Below are positions 8,900-17,412 of a stretch of DNA of 64,000 bases, piece after piece; the stretch's first letter is position 1; every line of letters starts with the position of its first letter. The DNA is from an uncultured Ruminiclostridium sp. (lineage in GTDB: Bacteria > Bacillota > Clostridia > Oscillospirales > Ruminococcaceae): positions 124,001 through 188,000 of the forward strand of contig CAJTTE010000003.1 in NCBI GenBank assembly GCA_910579265.1. The letters are read 5' to 3'. The notes below the pieces were generated by a model. The model was not told where the DNA came from. It made no database searches and saw only the letters and a list, made by a program, of their open reading frames with translations. The position numbers and the translations under genes are program-made.

Positions 8900-9300
8900 A
8901 TCTCCATTTTCTTTTCCGCATCGATTTCGCCGAAGATTGTCCGGACGGTAAAGGTGACCAGAAGCGTTCCCTTTTCGGAAAAGCTGAAATCAAAATCCTC
9001 CGCGCCTTCTATCCTGTCGTCGCAGATAAGCGCCTCCGTTATTCTTCTTTCGAGCTCGGGACAAATGTACGAAAGAGGCTGCCCGTATAAATCGAGGGTT
9101 TCCGTTCCGTAATCTCCGCTGTACATAACATATTGATAACGCTCGGTAAGAAGGATCTTATAAATCGCCTGTCTGACGGCCTCCTTATCCTCCGTATAGC
9201 CCCGTATATGCCCCGTGTCCCTGTTTATTCTGTAAGTGCGGGTCGGCTGCCGCGATATTTCCGGCTCCTGTTCCATAAAACCGCTTACTGACGGTATCAT
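8896..9300 (-). CDS. Baseplate protein XkdS-like (DUF2634)
   Basis: This 134-residue baseplate component belongs to the gp25/XkdS-type group, recognised from TYRINRDTGHIRGYTEDKEA, the central AIYKILLTERYQYVMYSGDYG and the C-terminal VTFTVRTIFG. The start at 9300 forms an ATGA overlap with the stop of the upstream gene; an in-frame start five codons earlier exists but lacks a better site. It sits between XkdR- and XkdT-like genes exactly as in PBSX. Confidence 0.88.
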   Translation of the reverse strand: MIPSVSGFMEQEPEISRQPTRTYRINRDTGHIRGYTEDKEAVRQAIYKILLTERYQYVMYSGDYGTETLDLYGQPLSYICPELERRITEALICDDRIEGAEDFDFSFSEKGTLLVTFTVRTIFGEIDAEKKMEI

Positions 9301-9710
9301 GACAGCTTGTCCCATACTATATATTTTTGTCCGCCCTGCTGGCGTAAAAGAATCACCTCATCGCCCTGTGCCAACCCGTTATGGACGATAAAGCTCTTCC
9401 TTCCTTTGTATTTGTGGCAGTGGGTGAGTACCGTCTCCTCCGCTGCGGCTTCGCTTCCGGTGATACGGTGAGAATGCCCGTCAAGCTCGTTCTCGGTGCA
9501 ATGATCTACTGTCATCTGGATCTCGTGCTCCGTTATATGACGCGGCACCACAAGCTGTTCCTCACCCAGTATCAATCTTTGTTCCGCCGAAATTCTGAGC
9601 GGCCGTATTCCTATGACAGTCCCGAAACAGATTTCCACGGGCTTTGAAGCGTTTACCGCGTCAACCGACGCTTTCTTTACCGCCATGACCAGTTCCGTTG
9701 CGTCAGCCAT
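9297..9710 (-). CDS. Baseplate-associated protein XkdR-like (DUF2577)
   Basis: This 137-residue protein begins ATELVMAVKKASVDAVNASKP, contains GTVIGIRPLRISAEQRL and ends KYIVWDKLS, the usual DUF2577 pattern. It is a small beta-rich protein of the tail hub region whose exact role is not well defined. It overlaps the hub gene upstream by 8 nt and XkdS downstream by 4 nt. Confidence 0.88.
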   Translation of the reverse strand: MADATELVMAVKKASVDAVNASKPVEICFGTVIGIRPLRISAEQRLILGEEQLVVPRHITEHEIQMTVDHCTENELDGHSHRITGSEAAAEETVLTHCHKYKGRKSFIVHNGLAQGDEVILLRQQGGQKYIVWDKLS

Positions 9711-10683
9711 TTGTATCCCCTCCTCTGAGCGTAAGCTCCATAAAATGTTCGTTGTTTTTAAAAATATGAACGGCTTTTTCCGTCAACATAAAATTTCTTA
9801 TTTTAAAATTTCCCGGGTTAAAATTCACCATGACCATACTTCCTCCCCTGACCCTTACATCTCCGAAAACATTTTTTATTTTAAGGCTGCGGCTCTTGCC
9901 GTTATAAAGCTGAAGAAGTCTTTGCGCCTTGTCCTTGCCGTTTTCCGCATCCGAAACCTTGCCGGTGTACTGAAGAAGTCCCCAGGCAGCGATGCTTTTA
10001 TTATCCTCGGCAATAAATATATCCCTTCCTCCTGTTTTCCCGTTGTTGCGAATAAGCTTTACCCTGTTATAAACGTCCTTATCTATGCTTGAACCGTATT
10101 CGTATCCTTCCCCGCTGTCCGGGCCGATCAAAAGATATTTGCCCGGCTCCCCCGCGCGCATTGAAGAAATGTTTTTTAATGTCAGCTTACCGAAATCGTC
10201 ATACAGGACAAACATTTCTCCCGTATTCTCCGATGTTATTTCAAGGGCGTTTTCGATTATATCGGAAAACGTACTGTTTTCCTCTATCCTCGAAGCTATC
10301 GTAAAGCCCGTATCCTCCACCGTACCCGTCTGCAAATTAAGATCCTCCGCCAGCATTTTTACTAGCTGCGAGGCCGTTCTGTTTTCATACACGAAGGTAT
10401 CCCTGTTTCTGAGATAACGAAGCTGATCATATGCGGTCAGAGAAATCCTTCCCTTTTGGTCATGCCTTTGCTCGAACAGGTATCCGTAAAAAACGGGCTT
10501 GCCGTTGACCTTAAAGCTTACCGCCGCACCCTCCCGAAGCTTGAAGCTTCCGTCCGAAAGTACGTTGAAGCTGAGCCTTGCGGGAACGCACCTTCTTTCC
10601 GTGCTCCATATTACGCCCTCCTCCGTCGTAGGAATAAATGCTTTTTTATCAAACGGATCAATTATCGTTAATTCAATTCCCAT
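9703..10683 (-). CDS. Tail hub protein XkdQ-like (gp27/gpD family)
   Basis: This 326-residue hub protein forms the end of the tail tube onto which the baseplate assembles. Visible family features are an N-terminal GIELTIIDPFDKKAFIPTTEEG, KVNGKPVFYGYLFEQRHDQKG, the IASRIEENSTFSDIIENALE segment and the C-terminal GDVRVRGGSMVMVNF. Length is normal. The ATG at 10683 follows an AAGGAGG-type site. The gap upstream to the next gene carries a shortened R3 element. Confidence 0.9.
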   Translation of the reverse strand: MGIELTIIDPFDKKAFIPTTEEGVIWSTERRCVPARLSFNVLSDGSFKLREGAAVSFKVNGKPVFYGYLFEQRHDQKGRISLTAYDQLRYLRNRDTFVYENRTASQLVKMLAEDLNLQTGTVEDTGFTIASRIEENSTFSDIIENALEITSENTGEMFVLYDDFGKLTLKNISSMRAGEPGKYLLIGPDSGEGYEYGSSIDKDVYNRVKLIRNNGKTGGRDIFIAEDNKSIAAWGLLQYTGKVSDAENGKDKAQRLLQLYNGKSRSLKIKNVFGDVRVRGGSMVMVNFNPGNFKIRNFMLTEKAVHIFKNNEHFMELTLRGGDTNG

Positions 10684-10872
10684 GCTTCCTCCTTCCGGAT
10701 CGTTTCGCGGATCCTACGCTCTTTCTCTGACCGTAAGCATAAACACGCTCTCATAAAAATACGGTCTTCCCCTCCCGGAAGATCTACTTCCCTCTTTTTA
10801 AATTAAGTTTTAGACAGCGGCGCATTTACTTTTATGAACAGCCGGAAAATCTTTTTCCCTCTGTGTAAATCA

Positions 10873-10960
10873 AAAGCCTGTTTTACGGCTCTCGGCATGC
10901 ATCCTGCTTGCGCCGTTTGCCGCGCGGTCTGCATACCTCGGGATACTGAACAGGCTCTAA
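10873..10960 (+). repeat. R3 element, copy B (internally deleted)
   Basis: Keeps both ends of the R3 element (AAAGCCTGTTTTACGGCTCTC at the left with GGCATGCATCCTGCTTG, GGATACTGAACAGGCTCT at the right) but lacks about 75 bases of the middle. It lies between the two hub genes. Confidence 0.75.
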
Positions 10961-11058
10961 CGGAATAATATCCTTTTGTAGCATTTTATCCTGTTGCCGG
11001 AGCCATTGCGCCCGGATTTCCTCGGGGGGGGATCATACGCGGTTTTTTATCCCGTTTT

Positions 11059-11772
11059 TCATACGGCCTTCACGCTTTCCTTACTGACCCATCCGAGCCA
11101 GCCTCCGTCAAGTGCGGCAATATGATAGGGCTTTGATCCCTTCAGGTTGATAAAATTCACCTTGCCTCTGTAATTGCTCCGCATCTGTCCGGGCGCGTCT
11201 CCATAGCTGCTGCCGTAAAGACGTCCGTCCACTATGACCTCGGTTCCTATAAGAACGGGCTTTGACGGCCGTACTGTAGATTCCGGTCTCGAGCCGCTGA
11301 TAATCGCGGATGCTCCGCCGTCTCTTATGCTTATTGTTTTAACGCCGTACTCCCTGTACTGCTTCAGCTTTATTTTTACTGTAATATCAAAGCCGTCCTC
11401 TGCCTGTTCGGTGATAGTAAAGCTCTCTAAAGAGGTTTTTATATTGGTGGAAAACAGCGGTCTCCCGTCAGGTCTATGCCGTGAAACGATAAACTGAAAC
11501 GGTTTTTTTGATTCCATAAACCCGCCGAACCTGTCAAGAAAATACTTAGCGTCCTTAAATCCTCCGCTATATGATGAAAAAGGGTATTCTGTCTGAGGTA
11601 TAACGCATGAAAAGTCTATTTGTCTGAGCCTCGGCTCCGCTAAAATATTTATTTCGCCGCCGTCTGCAAGATCAATGCTTCTGTTGCCTCCCCCTGCCAG
11701 AACGTTTATTTTTGCCGGCGTTACCGGCAAAAGGCAATCGCCCATATAAACCGAATATCCGTCTCTGCCCAT
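11059..11772 (-). CDS. Tail hub/LysM-position protein XkdP-like, with SH3-like C-terminus
   Basis: This 237-residue protein is at the XkdP position between tape measure and hub. Residues 1-145 hold the family core: YSVYMGDCLLPVTPAKI, DLADGGEINI, DFSCVIPQTEYPF and LESFTITEQAEDGFDITVKI. In PBSX the C-terminus is a LysM peptidoglycan-binding module. Here residues 170-237 instead look like an SH3-like module (NYRGKVNFINLKGSKPYHIAA, GWLGWVSKESV) closely resembling the modules of the GH25 endolysin in this prophage. The start overlaps the tape-measure stop (TGATG), giving coupled translation. It likely binds the wall as the tail penetrates. Confidence 0.85.
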   Translation of the reverse strand: MGRDGYSVYMGDCLLPVTPAKINVLAGGGNRSIDLADGGEINILAEPRLRQIDFSCVIPQTEYPFSSYSGGFKDAKYFLDRFGGFMESKKPFQFIVSRHRPDGRPLFSTNIKTSLESFTITEQAEDGFDITVKIKLKQYREYGVKTISIRDGGASAIISGSRPESTVRPSKPVLIGTEVIVDGRLYGSSYGDAPGQMRSNYRGKVNFINLKGSKPYHIAALDGGWLGWVSKESVKAV

Positions 11773-13562
11773 CAGCTGTGCACCCCCTCGGAAATAATGC
11801 TTACCGCCTCGCTTATCGCTTCGGTAAGCTCCGAAACAAAATCGTCAAAATTTCCGCCTTCGTTAAAATTATTTCTCATACCCGACATATCCACCTTTAT
11901 TTCCGCTTGCGTAAATTTGCCGGAGACGCCTGTGCTTACCGCCGACCGAAGCTCTCTTAAATCTCCCGCGTCCGTCTGAATATATCCGCCGTCAAAACCG
12001 GTGGAACAGTTGGCATATATACGCTCCTGCTCATCCCTCTCCTTTTCCGAAGCCTTATAATTAGCCGCTGTCTCCTCGGAAAAAATCATGCCGGGGCTCC
12101 TGTTTAAAGCGGTTGCGTTTATACCGTTCGAAGCCTCGGTAACGAAACCGGCACATTCTGTACTATTTATTAATGCTGCGGCCTTTTCGTTATGGACACG
12201 GCAGCAATACTGCGGCATCGGAAAAATCGGTGCTTCCTCGTTATATCCGTAAAGGCGGAGAAGCCCGAGCGATTCATAAAGACCTGAACCGCCCGCATAT
12301 GAAAAACCGCCGATAAAGAAATGGTTATGCGTTTCTCCGTTATTTCCGAAAAAAATATCTTCCCTTAAACCGCAGCTTTTTTTTGCGTCTGAATATACGA
12401 AACTGCGGGTCGTACCTGCGGCAGCACCCGTGATACTATCGGTCTGCACGTTATACGCGGGGCTTCCGTTTAGAAAAACGGCGAGTGCCGCCGACGGAAC
12501 AAAGCTATCGCCCCGCACGTCTTTTAAAAGATCTTCCCCCCCTGAAAAGCCGTGACGATTCGTCTTGGCTTCGATCTCCGTTTGAAATCCTTCGATAAAC
12601 GGGTATTCACCGATAACCGGTTCCGGATATAAAAATCCGGAATGATTTTTAAAACCATGATCGGCTGCCGAATACCGAAACGAAATAAAATCTGAACATA
12701 AAAAACGGCTTCGGCCGATGTCCGTTACGTTATCCCCCGAAAAGGCGCTATTGGAAAGACCGATATCGGAAATCCCTCCGAAATGCGCCTTTAGGCCGAA
12801 GTCCGCCGATTTTGGAACAAAATGTTTTATTCCCGTCACATCCAACGGGTCGGGGACGATATCATCCTTTTCTCCCGATACTTCCGTACAATATCCGTAG
12901 CTTCCGCATCCCGGCGCGAAAACCGAAGAGCCGCTTCCCTCCGCCTTCTCATTAAAAAACGACCTGCATTGTCTGTTTAAGGCATCACGTATTCTGAAAA
13001 AAATCGGGATTTTTTCCGAAATACATCCGGATTCGCCCGAAACATCTGCATACGCTCCCGTACAGCATCTTTCGGCATTATACTCCGGGATGCTAAAATC
13101 GTCCGGCATAAAGGCGCGGGTTGCCGTACAAAACCTTTCGCCGCCGTATAGCGAAACCACGGAAGAAAAAGCGGGATAAAAGGTCTCCCCTTCTTCGTAA
13201 GCCTCTTCAGTCCCCGATGATCCGCTGTACAGGCAATAAACGTCGCCCGATACGTCTGTGTGTGCTCCGTAAAAAAAGCTTTCCGAAAAAAACGGATAAA
13301 ATTCGGTCGCTCCGTCGCGTATATCGCCGTTTTCCTCATCGCCGCAAAACTGATAAAAGTCGTTTTTACAAAACAAAGCTTCCGTCCGGTGCGCTCCGTA
13401 TTCCGCCGGATCCAGACACGCATTGCCGTAAGATCCGGCTTCGGCGGCGTAAAAAAATCTTTGGAGCTCTTCCGCCGGAATATTAAGAACCGTCTCCGCA
13501 TTTTCTAAAGCCGCTCTCCGCCTGCGGCATTCTTTTATTTCCCTGTTCAAATAAACCTCCAT
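11772..13562 (-). CDS. Atypical tape-measure protein (only the C-terminus is conventional)
   Basis: This 596-residue ORF sits where the tape measure belongs, between the tail chaperone and the XkdP-like gene. The last 45 residues (AEIKVDMSGMRNNF... then SEAVSIISEGVHS) match the usual C-terminal tail of Firmicute tape measures. The rest does not. It lacks long coiled coils and hydrophobic segments, has about 18 cysteines and is rich in Phe, Tyr, Gly, Ser, Asp and Glu. A motif recurs: GAHTDVSGD near 99-107, GAYADVSGE near 169-177 and YCTEVSGEK near 224-232. The usual N-terminal tape-measure part is absent; upstream lie 1 kb of repeats. ATG at 13562 or TTG at 13550 (GGAGG spaced 5 nt) may be the start. 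It could be a remnant fused to new sequence; function is uncertain. Confidence 0.7.
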   Translation of the reverse strand: MEVYLNREIKECRRRRAALENAETVLNIPAEELQRFFYAAEAGSYGNACLDPAEYGAHRTEALFCKNDFYQFCGDEENGDIRDGATEFYPFFSESFFYGAHTDVSGDVYCLYSGSSGTEEAYEEGETFYPAFSSVVSLYGGERFCTATRAFMPDDFSIPEYNAERCCTGAYADVSGESGCISEKIPIFFRIRDALNRQCRSFFNEKAEGSGSSVFAPGCGSYGYCTEVSGEKDDIVPDPLDVTGIKHFVPKSADFGLKAHFGGISDIGLSNSAFSGDNVTDIGRSRFLCSDFISFRYSAADHGFKNHSGFLYPEPVIGEYPFIEGFQTEIEAKTNRHGFSGGEDLLKDVRGDSFVPSAALAVFLNGSPAYNVQTDSITGAAAGTTRSFVYSDAKKSCGLREDIFFGNNGETHNHFFIGGFSYAGGSGLYESLGLLRLYGYNEEAPIFPMPQYCCRVHNEKAAALINSTECAGFVTEASNGINATALNRSPGMIFSEETAANYKASEKERDEQERIYANCSTGFDGGYIQTDAGDLRELRSAVSTGVSGKFTQAEIKVDMSGMRNNFNEGGNFDDFVSELTEAISEAVSIISEGVHS

Positions 13563-13859
13563 GCACGGCCCGTATCGTTTTTACTTTCGTCGCCCCTCCA
13601 AAAGCACCCGCCTCAATAAAGCTCCCGATGATATTTCTATACCGTGCAGCATACTTTTTGAGCGCGGATTTGTTTCTAAAACATTCGCCTTATCGGCGGC
13701 GTTTTAGGGTTCTGCGGCGGATATCCTGCGTTGTTCCTGCGGACGGCCGCGCACGGCTCCGTCCGCCGTCTGGGCATTTAAGGAGTAGGATTTGCACTTT
13801 ATAACGGAAAACCTGCGGACGATACCTAATGAATGTCATTATGCCGTGTCTTCTTAGAC

Positions 13860-14015
13860 CGTGTTCACATAAAACCGGTATACGGATTTCGGGCGGGATT
13901 TTACCGTAGCCGGGGCGGATTTTTGCGGTAGTGCCTGCGTATTTCAAAAAATAACCGAATATACGGTGTGATCCGCCGAAGATCCGTGTGTCGGGCTTCA
14001 TGCGAACACGCTCTA
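13860..14015 (+). repeat. R6 element, copy A
   Basis: About 155-bp element with inverted ends GTGTTCACATAA and TGCGAACACGCTCTA. A second copy is at 41733-41902, sharing TTACCGTAG, GCGTATTTCAAA-like and GTGTCGG segments. Non-coding. It is the first of four repeats lined up in the gap upstream of the tape-measure gene. Confidence 0.75.
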
Positions 14016-14027
14016 TGGCATATATGA

Positions 14028-14121
14028 CAACAAAGCAAATTTGTACGGTCACGCTAAAAAGCGTGGCGGTTTCAAGGAAAAGATAGTAGAAACACGGAGA
14101 TATTTCATAGTCATCCCTTTG
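14028..14121 (+). repeat. R4 element, copy B
   Basis: About 94-bp element beginning AACAAAGCAAATTTGTACGG and containing GGCGGTTTCAAGGAAAAG, ending GATATTTCATAGTCATCCC. It matches copies at 24858 and 32378 and the inverted copy at 1087. Confidence 0.8.
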
Positions 14122-14139
14122 GGCAGGCTGCCGGGATCC

Positions 14140-14275
14140 TTTATGTGTTTCTCCGTTGATTTTTTTGATATACATAAAATACGCCCGCAAAAATCGTCTT
14201 GAAATCCGTAAGATCTTCCGCACGATCTGCATGCCTCGAAATGCTATGCAGTCTCGCGCAAAACCAAAAACGCAT
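14140..14275 (+). repeat. R3 element, partial copy E
   Basis: Carries the middle and right part of R3 (TTTCTCCGTTGATTTTTTTGA, then CGCACGATCTGCATGCCTCG) but lacks recognisable outer inverted ends. Probably decayed. Confidence 0.55.
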
Positions 14276-14309
14276 GTTATAAAGCACGCCTGTGCACAAA
14301 GCGGATTTT

Positions 14310-14488
14310 TAAGGCAACACCGCACAATGATTGCGTGTGAATTGCGCAGTCATATATTTCGTCAGCCTGCATAAATTGGGCGCAGGAATACCGACATATT
14401 TCAAGGAGAATTTGTGTAATATGACGGAATATTTGCAAGCGAGCCGCACGCAAAGCCGTCAGGCGGCCATTGCGCGGTATTGCCTTAA
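14310..14488 (+). repeat. R2 element, copy B
   Basis: About 178-bp copy in the same orientation as copy A, with ends AAGGCAACACCGCACAATGA and GCCATTGCGCGGTATTGCCT. It lies directly downstream of the frameshifted tail-chaperone gene. Confidence 0.85.
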
Positions 14489-14582
14489 TTATATCGGCTC
14501 ATAATGCTTTCCCGGCTTTTCTCCTCATGATATTTCTCCGTTATCTGCCGCCGTTTAAATAAAAAATTTATACAATGATCTC

Positions 14583-15199
14583 CTATCGCTTGCCGCCTGT
14601 TTTTTCAATTCTTTCCCTTTCCTTCTTATCCTGCCGTACCTTTATTTTTATGGCGGCGATCACAAAGGCTTTTTCCCGCTCTTCCATATCGAGAAATTCG
14701 GAGGGTCGTATGCGAAGACGATGAAGAGCATAGTAGGCGTAATTCGCCTCCGCATCCCCCTCCTCTATCAGTTTTTTGCCTGCTCCACCCTTTCCTCGAA
14801 GGAAGTGTCAAAACCTTGGAACCTTTGTACAAAAGCCGCCAGCTCATTATATTCGCCCGGATCATCAACCAGAGCGTACAGAAGCTCCTCCGGGGTTTTT
14901 GCCCCGTAACTGTCCTGAAGCTCGGCGTCATATAGATCCGGATAAACCACCGAAGCGGCTATCATCTTTTGGATATACTGCCCCGTTTTAAGCTTGGAAC
15001 GGTACATCCCTCCTCTTCCCGGGATCGGCTCCTCCCCCGTGCAGGACTCGCGGATATCATTGTTTTCTTTTGAACTGATATGCCTGAATTCCCATATCAG
15101 GGGTTTCCCCCCGGCGTCGCAAAGCGATTTTGTTGCTGCATATCCTTCGTTTTCCTTAACCTTCTTGTTTGCCTTCATAAACATGGAAAATTTTGACAT
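14583..15199 (-). CDS. Tail assembly chaperone, frameshifted long form (gpGT-like)
   Basis: The predicted 205-residue fusion is made when ribosomes slip -1 at AAAAAAC (14771-14777), one codon before the stop of the short form. The extension of 62 residues reads LIEEGDAEANYAYYALHRLR, then a segment with SEFLDMEEREKAFVIAAI and a basic, Lys/Arg/Glu-rich end; this is the usual pattern of the T extension in PBSX-like chaperones. It has no start codon of its own. In long-tailed phages the G and GT forms coat the tape-measure protein and recruit tube subunits in a set ratio. A matching reading frame, slippery heptamer and downstream hairpin all support it. Confidence 0.88.
14735..14777 (-). promoter_or_regulatory. 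Programmed -1 ribosomal frameshift signal
   Basis: The slippery heptamer A AAA AAC lies at 14777-14771 in the zero frame, immediately before the TGA stop. About 22 nt downstream AGGCG-AATTA-CGCCT can form a small hairpin (14749-14735). A purine-rich AGGGTGGAG resembling an internal Shine-Dalgarno lies about ten bases upstream of the heptamer. All three parts are known stimulators of -1 slippage in bacteria. Confidence 0.85.
14768..15199 (-). CDS. Tail assembly chaperone, short form (XkdN/gpG-like)
   Basis: This 143-residue product starts SKFSMFMKANKKVKENEGYAA and contains PLIWEFRHISSKENNDIRES, the usual XkdN/phage_TAC pattern. It follows the tube gene by 23 nt, the standard place for the tail chaperone. 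It ends in EERVEQAKN just after the slippery heptamer that yields the longer GT form. It acts transiently in the cytoplasm and is not part of the finished virion. Confidence 0.92.
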   Translation of the reverse strand: MSKFSMFMKANKKVKENEGYAATKSLCDAGGKPLIWEFRHISSKENNDIRESCTGEEPIPGRGGMYRSKLKTGQYIQKMIAASVVYPDLYDAELQDSYGAKTPEELLYALVDDPGEYNELAAFVQRFQGFDTSFEERVEQAKN

Positions 15200-15222
15200 G
15201 GTCTTTTCTCCCTTATTTTTTA

Positions 15223-15705
15223 TCAGTTAGCCGCGAAACCGTCAAGCTCCCTGAATTTTTCCGGCATCTTAAAATCCTCAAAAGTAAAATCCATTTTTTC
15301 ATCCAAATATTCGCCGTCCGCGTCAAATTTGGCAAGAATGCCTCCGTCGATATTGCAGTCCATGAGGATCATTGTCTGTCTGCCGGCGTTGGAGGTAGGA
15401 TCGTCGTTTGAAACCTGTATTTCAAAATAAATATCCTCTCCCGTATCCTTATACTTTACCATCATCTCGCGAAAAATCGAGGTGTTATAATGAAACGTGG
15501 CCGTTCCGGTCCCCTTCCAGCCCGAAGCCCTGTTGCCCCTTCCCGTTTTTCCGAGAATCGGGACTTGCGTTTTGTTCTTTTCGAACCTTGCCTCAAGATT
15601 TATTGCCTGCATGAAATTATAGCGTCTTGATCCGATAGTGACGAAGCACTCCGCGAGTCCTGCAAACACGGTATCCTTAGCCCTCATAACGATATTTTCT
15701 GCCAT
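15223..15705 (-). CDS. Tail tube protein (XkdM-like)
   Basis: This is a 160-residue inner tube subunit of a contractile tail. Family landmarks are the N-terminal AKDTVFAGLAECFVTIGSRR, the central KTGRGNRASGWKGTGTATFHY and the C-terminal MDFTFEDFKMPEKF. It is encoded directly after the sheath gene (21-nt gap), as in PBSX and related phages. AGAGAGG lies upstream of the ATG. Confidence 0.94.
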   Translation of the reverse strand: MAENIVMRAKDTVFAGLAECFVTIGSRRYNFMQAINLEARFEKNKTQVPILGKTGRGNRASGWKGTGTATFHYNTSIFREMMVKYKDTGEDIYFEIQVSNDDPTSNAGRQTMILMDCNIDGGILAKFDADGEYLDEKMDFTFEDFKMPEKFRELDGFAAN

Positions 15706-15726
15706 ACTGAAACCTCTCTTTCTTTT

Positions 15727-17034
15727 TTATGCAACGGTTACGGTCATATAGAGTCTGCTCATTGAATTGACTACCGTAATTATATCGGTGACCGACACCG
15801 ATTTCCTTGAATCACCCTGTTCGACGGTAATGTCGGAATCCGAAAAGCCTTCTATCGCGCCGATCTCCTGAAGCCGTTCATGATGCTTTACTATATCCGA
15901 CCAGAGCGAGACCCGTCCTGCCGCGTTGTTCGGAACAACGCCGAGGTACTTTGTATTGAATAAAACCGCGATGTCGTTTGCTATCTGATCGATCACCCGC
16001 ACCGTTCGGTTATCCTTGAACACCTCTCCCTCGGTATCGGAAACCGTCACCATGCTGTTTATATCCTCCAGCACGCGCAGCTCCGGTCCTACCTTATGAA
16101 GAACAAATTCCCCGCGCTTCACCGCTTTTTTCAGCTCCGCCTGAGTATAATCCGCCGAGATCCTGAATTCGCCGTCATATATCCTGTTTTGGTTGCTCTT
16201 GTTTACCCTGCACCCTGCGCAAATACCGGTCACCCAGTATACGAGCCCCGTTTCACCGAACGAATCATCCACGGACAAGTTTTTTACGTTTATCGTTCCG
16301 CAGCTGTCAGCCGCCTTGCCATGAAGGACGAGCTGAAATTTTATCCCGCTTTCATCGCGAAGGCGCTTATTAAAGGATACGTAAAGACCCTTTATCTCCT
16401 CGTCCGTAATTGCCGCTCCCATAGTATTAAAGCTGTACGCCTCTATTTTATCCAGATATTTTTGGTGGGAAGCTCCGCCGGGATTTCCGTTTGTGCCGCC
16501 CGACAAAGCGGTGCCGGAAGTAACCGTCAGCTCCGCGTCCCTTTTCCATCTGACAAATCTGTTGTCTGCGAGCTTATCGGCGCCTGCGGCTGTCTGAAAA
16601 TCTACCGTCGTTCCGTCCAGAACGGTTTTTACGTCGAAAAGCTCATCGTCGTCGGCATTCTGCTCGATAACCGTCATAAGATCGTTCCCCCTGACGCCGC
16701 CGTACAGCGCCTCCGCGAATTCATTTTCGGCCCTTTCGCCTCCCGAATTAAGCCGGTATGCATAAAGGATCCGTGCGTTTAAAAACAGATCCCTGAGTCC
16801 CTTCATTTTTTCATGTCCGTAATCGTATCCGAATAATTCGAGACAGTTTTTCTGAAAATCTCCGCTGCCGACTTCAAAGATCTCTTCCTCCGGGCCCCAA
16901 TCCAGCTCAAGAGGCATAGTCGCTATGCCTCTGTCGGAAAGCGCTGCGTTGGCGGAAGCCGCCGAGACGAAGTTTATATATGCTCCCGGAAGCTCCTTGT
17001 TTTGTGTTATAAAATTTCCTCCGCCTAATGCCAT
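15727..17034 (-). CDS. Contractile tail sheath protein (XkdK-like)
   Basis: This 435-residue sheath subunit establishes the prophage as myovirus-like. It begins MALGGGNFITQNKELPGAYI, has the GIATMPLELDWGPEEE segment, a central domain with DSCGTINVKNLSVDDSFGE, and the conserved C-terminal domain with DNRTVRVIDQIANDI and RLYMTVTV. Sheath subunits stack around the tube and contract on baseplate triggering. Length is normal. An AAGGAAGG site precedes the ATG. About 900 bases without a gene separate it from the tail terminator upstream. Confidence 0.95.
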   Translation of the reverse strand: MALGGGNFITQNKELPGAYINFVSAASANAALSDRGIATMPLELDWGPEEEIFEVGSGDFQKNCLELFGYDYGHEKMKGLRDLFLNARILYAYRLNSGGERAENEFAEALYGGVRGNDLMTVIEQNADDDELFDVKTVLDGTTVDFQTAAGADKLADNRFVRWKRDAELTVTSGTALSGGTNGNPGGASHQKYLDKIEAYSFNTMGAAITDEEIKGLYVSFNKRLRDESGIKFQLVLHGKAADSCGTINVKNLSVDDSFGETGLVYWVTGICAGCRVNKSNQNRIYDGEFRISADYTQAELKKAVKRGEFVLHKVGPELRVLEDINSMVTVSDTEGEVFKDNRTVRVIDQIANDIAVLFNTKYLGVVPNNAAGRVSLWSDIVKHHERLQEIGAIEGFSDSDITVEQGDSRKSVSVTDIITVVNSMSRLYMTVTVA

Positions 17035-17248
17035 ATGATTTTACCTTCCTTTCATAAATCTTTAATAATTCTCCGCTGTTTCCGTCGCATATTCACCGAT
17101 CGTAAAGAATGCCCCGGAAAACATTTTTGCCTCGGGCGTTAGGGACCGCATGGCCTGATTCCCGCGAAACAGCGGTTTTTCTTTTTTCCTGCGGCGTCGG
17201 AAACTGCGCTTTTACTCTGTTTCCGCCGCCTTTCGCTATTTCTTGTCT

Positions 17249-17412
17249 TAAAGTCTGTTTAGCATCTCTTGGCATGCATCCTTCTTTCACCTTTTGCGTA
17301 TTTCTTTGTTGATTTTTCTTGAAGCGCATCAGGTATGTCTGAGAAAAACCGCCTCGAAATATGAAAAATCTGCTGCGCGATCTGCATACCTCGGGATACC
17401 GGACAGGCTCTT
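17249..17412 (+). repeat. R3 element, copy C
   Basis: About 164-bp copy with GTCTGTTTAGCATCTCTTGG at the left end and GGACAGGCTCTTA at the right. The internal TTCTTTGTTGATTTTTCTTG and AAAAACCGCCTCGAAAT match copy A. Confidence 0.8.

Noticed and set aside
12977..13501. 174-codon alternative frame inside the tape-measure gene
   Set aside because: Basic, Arg/Lys/Phe-rich sequence typical of a shifted frame; the 596-codon frame continues through to a recognised C-terminus.
13690..14325. 211-codon minus-strand frame upstream of the tape measure
   Set aside because: It crosses R6, R4, R3 and R2 copies and has no tape-measure-like composition or ribosome binding site, so it is chance reading through repeats.
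14626..14931. 101-codon minus-strand frame overlapping the tail chaperone
   Set aside because: It is in the third frame, not the -1 frame reached from the slippery heptamer, and has no phage-like sequence; the 62-codon -1 frame is the real extension.
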